Assembly: GCA_964036665.1 (NCBI GenBank)
Contig: OZ038531.1
Location: forward strand, 9,424,168 to 9,488,167
Reading direction: 5' to 3'
Length of the DNA: 64,000 nucleotides
Source: Gordius sp. MW1
Taxonomy: Eukaryota; Nematomorpha; Gordioida; Gordea; Gordiidae
Positions 20,606 through 32,854 of this stretch are shown piece after piece. Under the pieces are notes generated by a model. The model searched no databases and was not told the DNA's origin. It saw only the letters and a list, made by a program, of their open reading frames with translations. Position numbers and translations under genes: made by a program. Each line of letters opens with the position of its first letter. Within the stretch, counting starts at the first letter, position 1.

Positions 20606-22595
20606 TTAATAAAAAAAATTTTTAAAGGAGAAAATTTATTAAAAACATTTAATGTTTTGTCCCTACCTTCAAAAAATTGCGATAAGATATCATCCTCCAA
20701 TCCGCCCTCTACTTCCTCGTCAAATAAACGATATTTCGGAATCGACAGTTCTTTCATTATCAATTCTAGGGGTTTCTATCCCTTTTTTCAATAAAACTAA
20801 AAGTTTATTCTTTTTTACACTTAGTAATTATTGAATTCGGTCTTTATATGAAATGAGTGAAAAATATTCAACATATCTTGGTCATGGCAATGTCAATTCA
20901 TCTGCTGGTTTTAAATATTCAGAATCTGAAGATAAATTAAAATATAATTAATAATATCAAATTAATAAACTTTAATATTATCTTCTTTTGCACGTTATAG
21001 CTTTTTGGTTAAAAATTCGGATTAACATTAATTTTCAAATAAATAAAAATAAAAAAGGGTTTTTAAAATTGAACGAACGTTAAATTCGAACGCGTTATCA
21101 AAAAAAGGAACGCGTTCACGTTCAAAGTTCACCAAAAAAAGAACGCCGTTCATTTACAACACTAGTTTTAACAAATCATGTCATAACACCCATTTTGTTT
21201 TTTATATATATTTGATACGCCAGGCGAATTTTAAAGACTGACAAGAAAATAGCTGCCAAGACTAAAGAGGTTGCGGTAGAGGTACCCTCTGATTCGGATA
21301 TTAATGCTGACGCGGTAGCCTTAATGACTCGTCAAGCATACGAATTCGCAAGCATTAATATCCTTAAGGCACAACAAGTGCAAAAAAATCGTACGAAAAA
21401 AGGCATAACACATCTTATGCCTTTAAAAAAGGGGATGATGTACTCGCTTACAACCTGAAAAGGGATGATAGGAAGGGAGATAAAACGGCGCCTTGGTTGG
21501 GGCCCTATAAAATTGTCGATAATTTCAAAGGTATGAGATAAGTTATATTATTTATTATTATTTAGGTACATATTCACTTAAAAACATGTCAGGGCAAAGC
21601 TTTACAAAAAAAAATCACGGGAGCAATCTAAGAAACTTAGAGAAAATTTGGATGAGGGTATTTAATATTACATATATATTAATAAAATATATATGATTTG
21701 CCCAGCGACCGTTGGACCAAATCTGATTCTTTGATAAAACCAACAGGTAGCTAAATGAACCTTTATAACGTTCAACAGATTATGTTTAATATTTATAATA
21801 CTTGTAACCCATTTTATTGTAGCCAAAAAAAGCCATCTAAGATGATGAATTTATGTTCAATTTTTATATTACATCTTGTTATAAATTCTAAGGAACCGAA
21901 AATGATACATATATAGGGGAAATCGCTAAGTTGACGCATGATCATGGTAAAAACAATAATTAAAACATAGGATATTATATTACTTATTATAAAATTAAAT
22001 AATTTATAGACGTAATTTGCGAGGCAATAATGGAATGTAAGCTCTACATCATTTTGCCAGATTTTTCTTGGAAAGAATGGGCTATGTATGGCTAGGTAAT
22101 TTAATGTATAACGGCGGTTAATTAATTAATAATTATCTTATAGATTGGGTTATACATGCTTAATAAACCATCAAAGCCAACCTCCCAAAAAACTATAAAC
22201 CAATTTTGGGGTTTATGAAGTCGAAGGCGACGGTAATTGTTTTTACCGTTGCTTGAGCAAAATAATTTATGATCGTGAAGATTACCATAATATAATTCGC
22301 AAATATATTTGTGTTTTTTGAGCTCCTCCACCTCCAGAGGTGAAGGCTATGGTCGAACCGGAAACAATATCAGAATATATTATTTCTTATAAATTAAATA
22401 TTTAAAAAACCTGGTCAACACATATTGATATTTTATTATTTTCTCATGCATTTAATATTCCAATTCATGTATATACCATGCAATTAAAAAAATGGGCTTC
22501 TTACCCTCATTGTTTTTCTCGAGATAATTACGCAATTTATTTACAACATAACATTAATCATTTCAACTTTATTTACGATTGTTGTTAAGTTACGC

Positions 22596-23285
22596 CTTAT
22601 ATTATATATACGATTTTGTTTATAATTATTGTTATATGTTAATAAAGTTTTTATATATTACAAGTAACAAATTTTTTTTTATTATTATTTATGATAATAA
22701 CTTAAATTATAATATAAATATTTCATAAAAATAAAATTAATTATATAAGTTGATATAATTTATATAAAAAACAAAATATATATTCCATAAAATAAAATAT
22801 TTAATAGCAATGCAAAATTTGAAGCTTAATTTATATTAAGTTAAACCTTTATCAAAATCTTAACAAAATTATTGTATAACAAACCACAATTTTTGATTGA
22901 CATTTATACCAGCCTATAATAAATAATCTTTTTTGCAATTATAGTGCAGAAATACATGATTGACGGGTTTTACGCAATCTCAAACGAACGCGAATTGAAT
23001 ATTACAACGGCGTTCAAATAGATCGACATGGCATTCAAACGTCAATTAAAAAATTTGCTGCATTTTTTAATTTTAATTCCTATAAGCAGACACAAATGTC
23101 AATCTCTTTTCTCTAAGCTAATAAAATTCATAAATATTTTATCGCGTTTGATAAGTTTATTTTAATTATATTTAGTATAATTTTGATAAATATTTATTAT
23201 ATATTTTTTCTTGAATCAAGAATTTAAGAGTAAACATTATAAACAGTCATATTATAATCAAAATAATTAGAATTATGTTGCATAT
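22596..23285. other. spacer between tail-to-tail Ginger-like copies 1 and 2
   Basis: AT-rich, no gene. It holds TTTTTGATTGACATTTAT and GCAGAAATACATGATTGACG, also found in the same order at 35105-35200 between copies 4 and 5. These ATTGAC words may mark the element termini. Confidence 0.6.
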
Positions 23286-24830
23286 AAATTCCGTGATTAT
23301 CTCGAGAAATATAATGATAAGAAGCTTTTTTATATTGCAAGGTATACATGAATTGAAATTAATATGCATATGAAAATAATAAAAAGTTATTATGTGTAGA
23401 CCAAGTAGTTACAATATATAATTTATGATAAATAATATATTTCAAAAATGTCACTGGTTAAATATAGCTTTTACCTCTGGAGGTAAAGCAGTTGATATAA
23501 AACAATTGCTAATATATGTGCGGATTATAAATAGGTGATCTTCATTATCATAAAAAGCATTGCTTAAGCAACGGTAAAGCAATTACCGTCGCCAATGATT
23601 TTAAAAACCCCATAATTGGTTTCTAATTTTATGGAAAGTTGTGTATTATGGTTTATTGGGCATGTATAACCCAGTTTATAAAATAAATATTAATCAATTA
23701 ATCGCATACATTAAGTTACCTAGCCATATCCCATACTCTCTCAAGGAAAAATCTGCAAAATAAAGGAGAGCTCATATTCCACTATAGACCCGCAAATTTT
23801 CTCAATAAAATATTTAATTTTATAATGATATAAAAAGTAATGTAATAAATATACTATGTTTTATTTATTTATATTACCATGATAATACGTCGGCTTAGCG
23901 ATTTCCTCTAAATATTCGTCATTTTCATTAAATTTATAACAAAATGTAATAAAAAAATCAAATAGAAATCCGTTATAATTTTTAAAAGTTAATTTAGCAA
24001 CCTGTTGATTCAACCGAGGGATTTGACTGGCTTCGCTCGCTTGTCAGATCTTAAATTATTTTACTATAAATTAGTCATTATATTATACCCTCATCCAAAT
24101 TTCGTTTTAACAATTTTAAATTGCTTCCGCGGAACTTTTGACCAAGCCTGATTCATTTGACACTGAATAGGTATTTCCTATATAATTTTATTCAATGGTA
24201 ATTATTAAAACCTTGAAACTGTCTACAATCTTGTAGGGCCCCAACCATGAAGGCGCGGTTACCTTTTCCATCGACCCTTTTAGAATCGTACGCACGTATA
24301 ATGGCTCCATTTTCAAGGCATGACCATTTTTGTGCCTTTTTTCGTAGGCTTCCTTTTGAATAACTTGAGCCTTCAAGATGTTCTGGCTTGCATAAGCATA
24401 GGCTTGGTGATCACTTTTTTCTGTAAGTCTGAAAACCTCATCCTGCTATGCCAATAGCTCAAGATCGGTTTTAAAAATATGCCTGTCTAAAATATAATAA
24501 AATATATTATTGGTCCCATTACAAGTTGCTTTTCACCTATTAAACATCAAGAAGTATCCCGTCATCTTTGTTGATGTTTGTTTTGCCTTATTTAAGACCA
24601 ATGTTATGCCTCGCAAGGCAGACTCTCAATTACCCTTCAATACTTTATTAAGGCAATTCAATATAATTCTATTCATTCGCTCAGCCAAACCATTGGCCTG
24701 AGGATGGTAGGCTGTGGTTATTCGTTGATAAACATTTGCTATTTTATAAATTTCCTTGGTAACAGAATTAGGGTAATTTGAAGAATGGAATCCTTCCACC
24801 AAATCTTGATAGAAAGCAGAAGCATTATTT
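23286..24830 (-). mobile_element. Ginger1-like fossil, copy 2
   Basis: Minus strand. Integrase end at about 24760-24400 (ANGLAERMN, then a Leu-Asn-Lys stretch), GPY/F region at 24376-24188 (KMEPLYVRTILKGSMEKVT, then APSWLGPYKIVDSFK), OTU N-terminal part near 23640-23570 and OTU C-terminal part near 23330-23290. Same domain order as copy 1 but in opposite orientation. Broken in several places. Its closest relative in the window is copy 5. Confidence 0.72.
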
Positions 24831-25409
24831 CATGGAAAAAACAGAATGGCATTACATTAAAAATACGTTTTTTTTATAAAAGAAAAACTACTTTTTCTAA
24901 CGCCATGTCAGAGTTGTCATAGATCAACGTGAAAAGAAACAAATTTTAGAGTTGTATCATAAAGGCATCGATGAGAAGCAGCACATCTTTAAATCTCATT
25001 GTTAAAGCATTATTTATAAGATATTGTCAATGACCGAGGCAGGGAGTTTGTCAACTCCATTACTCAAGAGATATACAACATCGCAGGGGTACATCACAGG
25101 ATTACCACTGTCTACCATCCTCAAGCCAGTGGCTTGGTAGAGAAAGGATGAACAGGACTTTATTGACTAGCCTTAATAAAGTCCTGGATGGTCATTGTGA
25201 ACAGTGGGAGTCAGCTTTGCCTGGTGTGACCTATGCGCTAAACACCGCCGTTCAAGCATCAACAAATTATATCATTACACCCATTTTTTATTTAATATCT
25301 ATTAGACACCCCAGGCCTGATCATAAAACTGACATTGAGATAGCTGGAGCCTACAGAGGTTGTGGTAGAGATGCAGCCTTAGTCCGTTGTCAATTTTGAC
25401 GAAGTAGCC

Positions 25410-25520
25410 TCTGTCGCTTGTTATACGATACGCGATTTTAAATCTAGATTAAAAAAGCGAATGCATGTTAAAACATAGCTGCGTCTTAATACGAGCGTCA
25501 CGTCATTTTTGTTCTATCTT
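25410..25520 (+). repeat. copy of the TGCGTCTTAATACG repeat family
   Basis: Contains GCGAATGCATGTTAAAACAT and AGCTGCGTCTTAATACGAGC, matching the tandem repeats at 43148-43450 and the inverted copy at 41215-41310. It lies inside Ginger-like copy 3. Confidence 0.65.
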
Positions 25521-25869
25521 TGTGTTTTTGCTCATAAAACAAATATTTATTCTTTAATTACGCTTATTAATGCATATTCAAATGGTAACTAAACTATAAT
25601 TGTTGATTCCACATTTATATAGCATATTTAGACAAACAAAAATATGCTTTGAAGTTGCGATGCTGTACTTGCCTACAACTTAAGAAGGGCCGATCGAAAG
25701 GGCGAAGCAAGGAGCTTAAACCTAATTATGGAATTTACAACACTATTGGCGACGGTAACTGTTTTTCGGTGTATAAGCAAGGCTATATACAACACAGAGG
25801 ATATTCATCCTTTAATTTGCTTCTATTAATTGCTACGCAATTTATGGGCTCGTTTTTTGTTGTCCGTCC

Positions 25870-26060
25870 GTTGTCTGTCCACCAAGTTATGGCGCCAGCT
25901 TTGTGACCTGGAGGTCTAGAGTTCAATCCCAGGAGAGGACGAATTTTTTTTAATTAAATTAATATTTTGTTCTTGTTAATACCATTGATAATATGACTTT
26001 TTGACCGTCTGCTGGCTACTGACCAATGAAAAAAATGACCATTGGCCAAATAAATCGAAT
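25870..26060 (+). repeat. tRNA-like SINE, copy 1
   Basis: A B-box-like GAGTTCAATCCC at about 25918 is followed by a T-run, TTAATATTTTGTTCTTGTTA and a conserved tail GGCTACTGACCAATG ... ATGACCATTGGCCAAAT. The tail recurs at 27480-27525 and, in part, at 26285-26365. The A box is not clear. Confidence 0.55.
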
Positions 26061-27289
26061 TTTTTTATGAAACTGGTCGGGAAATGTCCGATATTTTTAA
26101 TAAAGGGGAAAAAGCTATTTTACCCCTGGCCGCCCTGGGAACCTACGGGTAAAGTTTCGAGCGAATCGGGCCGGTAGTTTCAGAATTTAGTTCTTTTTTA
26201 AACTAAAAGGAATTTTACGATTCTGTAAGAGCTATTACTTTAAATTTTATTTATTAAGTTTGTTAAACCCCAATAATTTTGACCGCATACTGTAACATTG
26301 ATAATATGACATTTTGACCGTCCGCAGGCTAACCAATAAAAAAATGACCATTGTCCAAATTGTTTTTAAGCAAAGGATAAAATTTCAAAATGCTCCTTCC
26401 AAAATCATTATAAAATACTGAAACACATTCTTGAATATTTTACTAATTAGTTATTTATTTGATGATCAAAAAACGTCAATTGCTGAAGTAGCCCCCCCCC
26501 TCTATTTTTTCATAATAATTTATATTTGTTAAATTATCTATATCATTTTCTATTTTTCATTTTACTATCTATTTAAATAACATAAAATTTCATTTACATC
26601 TTGAGATCATAATGATAAGGGATTAATATATCATAAATTAAAAAATGCAGCATTTTCTTCGTGCTAGCTACTGATATGGGCAAATCATATATTTAGTTTG
26701 TTACTAACTAAATGCATACAAAATTCCGTCGTTTTGTATTTGCTATGTTTAAAAATATATGATTGGAATTAAATTTACTGCATTTCACTATACTCTTATC
26801 TTAACTCTTTCATATGTTATAAGTATTTTTATATGCCAAGTTTAAACTAAAGTTTATTACCCTAGTATTATAAGCGCAAGGGGAAGGGGGGGTTTAGGGG
26901 GCGGGAGTGGAGGAGATGGGAGAGAGATGTGTTAGGTTAGTATTATTTTTAATTTTTTAATATAGGAGTGGGGGGGGGGTGGTAAATGTGTTGAACAGAG
27001 TAATTGAGGGGGGAGGGTTGGAATTTTCTATATGAAATTTAAATTTCCGCGAAAGCATTGTTAAAATTAATTTAAAATACTTAAATCTCAAGTTTGCCTC
27101 TAATTTAAAGCTTTTGCTCACTTTCACTTATCAAGAACATCGTTTTATATTTAATTTTCATAATTTTCTCTTCTTTAAAGTATTTTCGCTTTTCTCATAT
27201 TAACAACCTTTGACACCCATTAGTTAAAAAAACCAAAGTATGACCTTTTCCCCTAAAAAAAATTAGTTATGAATAATTCAATTGGTTAA

Positions 27290-27545
27290 CATCGATAATT
27301 ACCCTATGCCCTCCGATACAAGGGCCTATGCCTCAACTGATATGGGTCCCTGTGCCCCTACAAAAGCCTATGCCTCTACTGATGTGGGTTTGAATCCCGG
27401 CGAGGGCAAATTTTTATTTTTTTTTAATTAAGTTAATATATTGTTCTTGTTAATACCCTTGAAAATACGACTTTTTAACAGTGTCCTGGCTACTGACCAA
27501 TGGGAAAAATGACCATTGGCCAAATTGTGAATCGAAATTTTAATT
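27290..27545 (+). repeat. tRNA-like SINE, copy 2
   Basis: B-box-like GGTTTGAATCCCGGCGAGGG near 27386, preceded by a tandem CCTATGCCTCAACTGAT motif and followed by the same T-run and GACCATTGGCCAAAT tail as copy 1. Confidence 0.6.
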
Positions 27546-28444
27546 TTTTTTCTATTTGGAATTGGTTAACATTGATATATACCCTATGCCCGTCAGTCCA
27601 ATTATTTTGCATTTAATACCACCCTATAGGCATTCTCGCCCCTTCTTACCTTTTACGCCCATAAATTGCATAGCAAATATGATACATTTATACAAAGTAT
27701 AGATGAGTCGTTCCCCCTTCCCTTCCCCCCTCCCCCTTCCCACGAGGGCCGAAGGCCCGAGTTATTTATATTTATTTTCTATCCGCTACTCCACCCGAAG
27801 AGGTGACAGCCTTGGTACGCCCTCTTACCTTACCACAATATATGACTATGCGTAACTTATATATTGTAGGTACTTGAAACATCGATATTTTATTATTTTC
27901 CTATGCATTTCATATTCCTGTACATGTATTTTCAGTGGAATCTGATCAATGGATTTCTTAGCCCCTTAATTATTCAAAAGATAGTCACGCGATTTATATT
28001 CATCACAATATAAATCACTTTAATTATATTTATGATAGTTGTTTATAAAATATTTTTAATTGTTATAATTGTTATATATTATACTGTTTTTACTTTATAT
28101 TTACTTTAAATAAAATATATTATTATTATTCCAATGTCTAATAATGATATTTGACAAAACATGGTTTTAATATGTCTTTTTCCAATAAAGATGATATGTA
28201 GGCTAAAAATATGTATTTATTAAAATAATATTATCAATATCATTATTTTATATTATAACAGCTTTATCAAATGCAAAATAAATTTAATAAGCTAATTTTA
28301 TATAGATCACTTATATATTAGAATTAAAGACAAATATATTTTAATATCTGTATTAACGAATACATCGTATCTTTATATTGTTTATGTTCGGTATTCCGAG
28401 TGAATACAATTTGTATATTTAACATATGACCTAATTTGAATAAG

Positions 28445-29883
28445 GGACATTCCATGTCAAATCGATCATAAAAAGGCGTTTTTCGGCCGACCCCCTCAGA
28501 ATTTTATAAAATTTGGTGGAAATGTTAAAACTAGGTTATTAATTTCTGAAAATTTTAGCTCATTTGGGTCACTACTTTTCGAGTTGTGGGCGCTCAAAGG
28601 TCGAAAATCGGGCTTTTAAAAAATCGGTTCGTAACGCTATAATTAATAAAATTTATAGGTTATTGGTCCCCAAATCATAGAATCTTGTTGTAGAGATAGG
28701 TAAGACCTATCTCTGTAGAAAAAAATTAAAAAAAAATTTTTTATTGATTGGTCATCTCATAATGGCCGAAATGGCCAAAATAGCATAATTAATGATGACC
28801 CCTCTCAAACCGTTTCAAATTTAAGACAAATATTTTATACTATCTATTAATCAAATTAAATAAAAGAAAAAGTTGGCCGGCCGTCTTGAAAGGGTCATAA
28901 ATTCTTAAAAGAGTTATTTTAGTATTTGGCGCCAAAATGAATCTCTAAAAATGTTTTTTGGCTCATTTAGTATTCATATTATTTTAATATATCTATGATG
29001 CAAATATTTTTGCTATAAATTATCACCCCAACCCCCCCCCCCCCCATTATATTCTCCCTATCAATAATCTTCCCCGAAAGCTATAAATTTAATTTTTTTT
29101 AAATAGAAACAGCTGTAAAATGGCCTAAAATAATTTACTTCAATATAGTTGTAGGTACAAGCATATATTTATATACTTACTAAGCAATATTCCACCTCTA
29201 TTTAGGCCATTTTACAGCTGTTTCTATTTAAAAAAAATTAAATTTATAGCTTTCGGGGAAGATCATTGATAGGGAGAATATAAAGGGGGGGGGGGGGGGG
29301 GTTGGGGTGATAATTTATAGCAAAAATATTTGCATCATAGATATATTAAAATAATATGAATACTAAATGAGCAAAAAAAACATTTTTAGAGATTCATTTT
29401 GGCGCCAAATACTAAAATAACTCTTTTAAGAATTTATGACCCTTTCAAGACGGCCGGCCAACTTTTTCTTTTATTTAATTTGATTAATAGATAGTATAAA
29501 ATATTTGTCTTAAATTTGAAACGGTTTGAGAGGGGTCATCATTAATTATGCTATTTTGGCCATTTCGGCCATTATGAGATGACCAATCAATAAAAAGTTT
29601 TTTTTTAATTTTTTTCTATAGAGATAGGTCTTACCTATCTCTACAACAAGATTCTATGATTTGGGGACCAATAACCTATAAATTTTATTAATTATAGCGT
29701 CACGAACCGATTTTTTAAAAGCCCGATTTTCGACCTTTGAGCGCCCACAACTCGAAAAGTAGTGACCCAAATGAGCTAAAATTTTCAGAAATTAATAATT
29801 TTACTAGTTTAAACATTTCCACCAAATTTTATAAAATTCTGAGGGGGTCGGCCGAAAACGTGGCGATTTGACATGGAATGTCC
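28445..29883. mobile_element. foldback element: near-perfect palindrome with ~680-bp arms
   Basis: Arms 28445-29129 and 29211-29883 are inverted copies with very few differences; the spacer is 81 bp. Both ends are GGACATTCCATGTCAAATCG (read inward). Each arm holds a C/G homopolymer run of differing length (CCCCC near 29030, GGGGG near 29285) and the words GCCATTTCGGCCATTATGAG and CAAGACGGCCGGCCAAC. There is no ORF of note. A diverged single arm lies at 44740-45440. It interrupts the 3' flank of Ginger-like copy 3 (flank matches resume at 29935). Confidence 0.92.
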
Positions 29884-30449
29884 ATAAACATTTTAATTGA
29901 GTACCAATTACTAACTGTGTTCCACGTTATAAATATATGGCACCTAAGATCATCAGGGATTATTAAATCCTTTATATAAAATAATTATTTAAGTTCCCCA
30001 CTGTGTTTATAATAGTTTAAAAAACTTAACACAAAATAATTTATTGGCGTTAAATCAGCCAAATAAAAATAAATTCTTATAATTATATAAATTAATTGAA
30101 TTTGTTTATTATAGTTTAAAAACTAATATAAAATAATTGATTGACGTTAAATCAGCCAAAAAGAACTTTTTAGGTATAAAAATGAATTTATATGATTGAC
30201 ATTTTGATTGACGTGGAGAATATTTTAAACAAACTAAAAATTGGATGTTCCAATGGTGTAGCGTATAAGACGACGTAGCGTTTGAGATCGCGTAATCGTC
30301 AATCACGCCTCCACATTCGTTGAAAACACGAAAAAAGTACCTTTTTTTGTCAATCACGTGATTTTTAATTTCGGAAAAACATACAATTCATTTCACGTTA
30401 TGACATGCATTTGAGATCACGTAGTTTGCAAACTTTTTCACCAATATAA
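29884..30449. other. flank between palindrome and Ginger-like copy 4
   Basis: 29935-29985 matches 34936-34975 (ACCTAAGATCATCAGGGATT). Further on, GATTGACG words and CGTAGCGTTTGAGATCGCG at about 30260 resemble the terminal words seen at 35200, so one end of copy 4 or copy 3 may lie here. No gene: the 82-codon minus ORF at 30109-30357 has no recognised content. Confidence 0.45.
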
Positions 30450-30870
30450 TCTTGTATTTTGTAATAAGTAAGTTCCTGATTATAAATATAAACTACTGCA
30501 AAAGTTTGTTATTTACCTCTTTAGATGTATGCTTCTGATATTGTAGTAAACTTTGTATTTTGTAATAAGTAAGTTCCTAAGATTATAAATATAAGACAAT
30601 GCAAAAGTTTGTTATTTACCTTTTTAGATGTATGCTTCTATAATTGTTAAAATTGTAGTATACTTTGTATTTTGTAATAAATAAGTTCCTAAGATTATAA
30701 ATATAAGCTAATGCAAAAATTTGTTATTTACCTTTTTAGATGTATGCCTTTATAATTGTTGAAATTGTAGTATTTTGTAATAAGTAAGTTCCTAATATAA
30801 ATATAAGCTAATGCAAAAGTTTGTTATTTACCTTTTTAGATGTATGCCTTATAAGTCCCTAATATTATAA
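30450..30870 (+). repeat. tandem array, ~110-bp unit, about four copies
   Basis: Each unit carries TTTTGTAATAAGTAAGTTCC, AAAAGTTTGTTATTTACC and TTTTTAGATGTATGC in that order. It lies directly upstream of the Ginger-like reading frame at 30923, so it may be a reiterated 5' subterminal or promoter region of that element. Confidence 0.85.
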
Positions 30871-32854
30871 ATATTAAACTACTTAATTTATACTTTGATT
30901 AATTTAGCATTTATTTAATAGAATGGAAGAATATGGTTTTGCTCAGATTATGGATTATATGAAAAATGGGACTATTCCAGAAAATCTTACGAATAGACAA
31001 AAATTCTATTTTCTTGATAAGACTAAAAAATACCAATTAAAAGAAAAAAATTTGTATGTTAGGAGGGCAGCTACATTTTGTGGCCAAAAAAGAGGGATTA
31101 AACATAAACCATATTTTATTTTGTTAGATAAGTGGTTTAGGGTTGTTACAGAACCCGAGGAAAAAAAAACAATTACTTAGTTTATATCACAATGGTATTG
31201 AGGGAACCATCGTAGGACAAAGCTTAGGGTCACATCTTGGCATCAATCGCACAAGGGCCTAGATCAGTGAAAAGTATTAGATTAAATGTTATCAAATTAA
31301 ATAATTTATTGTAAATAGCTATTGGTGGCCACATTTATCTCAGGATGTTGTAGTATGTGCTAAATACACTTTGGAAAAATTGATAAGGCTACCCCTATCT
31401 TGCATCCTTCCATCCCTTCATCACCATGGCGACTTGTTGGGATGGATTTATGCAACATGCCACCCAATTCGGCAGATTTTTGCTGCTTTCTAGAAGTCAT
31501 TGACTACTTTACAAAGCATGTAGCTCGGGCATTAAAAAGCCATACTATGCAAGAGGTGGGTGATCACCTGATGCAAATTTTTTTGAATATGGGTTTCCAG
31601 GGGTATATTATAATGCAAATATGATGTAATAAAAAACTATTTTTAATAGGCTGTAATCAATGACCAGGGTAGGGAATTTGTGAATTCTCTTACCCAGGAG
31701 ATATACACTATGGCAGGTGTACATCAGAGGATAACCACAGCCTATCATCCCCAGGCAAATGGTTTGGTCGAGCGGATGAACAGGACTATATTGACGAGTC
31801 TCAATAAAGTCCTGGACGGTAACTGTGAGCGTTGCCTGGCGTGATCTATTCATCAACGAAGATGGCACTTTTTTTCTTGATGTTTAATAGGTATTAACAA
31901 ATCATGTCATAACACCCATTTTGTTTTTTATATCTATTAGATACGCCAGGCGAGTTTTAAAGTGACATGGAAATAGCTGCCGAGCCTCAAGAGGTTGCGG
32001 GAGAGGTCCCCTCTGAATCGGGTATTAATGATGACGCGGTAGCCTCAATGGCTCGTCAAGCATACGAATTTGCAAGTATGAATATCCTAAAGGCACAACA
32101 AGTGCAAAAAAAATCATACGAATAAAGGCATAGAACATCTTATGCCTTTTTAAAAGGGGATGTTGTACTCGGTTACAACCTTAGAAGGGCCGATAGGAAG
32201 GGAGATAAAACCGCTCCTTCGTGGTTGGGACCTTACAAAATAGTAGATGATTTTAAAGATACGATATGCTTTGTTTTTATAATTTTCCGTTATTATTTAG
32301 GCTCGTATACACTTGCCAACATGTCAGGGCAAACTCTCAAAAAAAATATCATGGGAGCAATTTAAAAAAAATCTTGATGAGGGTATTTATTAATTAAATA
32401 TTAAAGGTTTTCCTAGCGACCGTTGGAACAAGTCGGATCTGATACAAGCCACGGGTTGTTGGTTGAACCTTCTTTTATGTTTAATTTCTATAATACTTAA
32501 TATAATTTATTTTTTAATAGTAGAGAGAGGTTATTAAAGATGATGAGGCGGCAGCACGGCCCATGAATCCCATGTCAAACGGTCATTCACCAGGTAATAA
32601 CATTGATCACAAATAATCCATTCTTCTATAATAAAGAGTTAATAAATGGGGATGAAGTGGTATACATATCTAAATCAATGGAAATACTCGCCAAGGAATC
32701 CACAGGTTTCTGGTTGAATCTTTATAACTTTCAACATATACTGTAAACTATTTTATTGTACCCAAAGATGTCGTATTTGTGTCAGAAGAAGTTCGAGAAA
32801 TTCCCAGGTTTAAGCTGCCAGACATGGCTTGGAAATATTTGCCATGGATAAATA

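Larger units (their letters stand above)
18360..21164 (-). mobile_element. hAT transposon with perfect 8-bp target duplication, itself hosting a piggyBac
   Basis: The octamer GTTTTAAC lies at 18352-18359 and 21165-21172. The ends are TAGTGCTGTAAAC and its mirror TTTACAACACTA. The outer regions repeat GAACGCGTTC palindromes, probable transposase sites. The transposase runs on the minus strand: 20763-20610 encodes an N-side part (PKYRLFDEEVEGGLEDDIL), and 18740-18630 the dimerisation region (CAVERVFSIANAVLTAKRS). The piggyBac at 18777-20605 separates the two. Much of the hAT enzyme is missing, so it is a non-autonomous relic. Confidence 0.93.
18186..22595 (+). mobile_element. Ginger1-like fossil, copy 1 (integrase / GPY-F / OTU), interrupted by a hAT
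   Basis: 18186-18351 is the end of an integrase domain (GGNCERW, ALPGVIYE); its partner sequence resumes at 21173 after the hAT at 18360-21164. 21420-21530 holds the GPY/F motif (APWLGPYKIVDNF). 22190-22590 holds an OTU-type cysteine protease domain (EGDGNCFYRCLSKIIYD, later WSTHIDILLFSHAF and a final AIYLQHNINHFNFIY). Established: Ginger1 DNA transposons encode a Ty3-like integrase without reverse transcriptase, and some carry OTU proteases. No RT is seen in any of the five copies here, which favours Ginger1 over an LTR element. The copy is broken in several places. Confidence 0.75.
25818..27757. mobile_element. insertion in OTU domain of copy 3, with TIR-like ends and SINE-like units
   Basis: The OTU coding sequence is cut at about 25818 and resumes at about 27758. 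TTGCTACGCAATTTATGGGC near the left edge is mirrored by GCCCATAAATTGCATAGCAA near 27656-27676. Inside are two SINE-like units (25870-26060, 27290-27545), an AT-rich stretch, and G-rich runs (26880-27020). The left terminal word recurs at 50920 and 52045. The exact right end is unclear. Confidence 0.55.
24900..28060 (+). mobile_element. Ginger1-like fossil, copy 3, split by a ~1.9-kb insertion
   Basis: 24930-24990 shows part of the N-terminal zinc-binding segment (REKKQILELYHKGI); 25030-25400 the integrase core end (GREFVNSITQEIYNIAGVHH, then ASGLVE) and the following ALPGVTYALNTAVQAST; 25700-25815 the start of the OTU domain (NYGIYNTIGDGNCF). The OTU continues only at 27758-28040 (VPVHVF-type segment and final IHHNINHFNYIYDSCL). 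The GPY/F part is lost. Broken in several places. Its 3' flank (28140-28330, and then 29935-29985) matches that of copy 4, with the palindrome inserted between. Confidence 0.72.

Noticed and set aside
30450-30870. CRISPR-like array
   Set aside because: Units are whole ~110-bp tandem repeats without unique spacers, in a eukaryotic genome.
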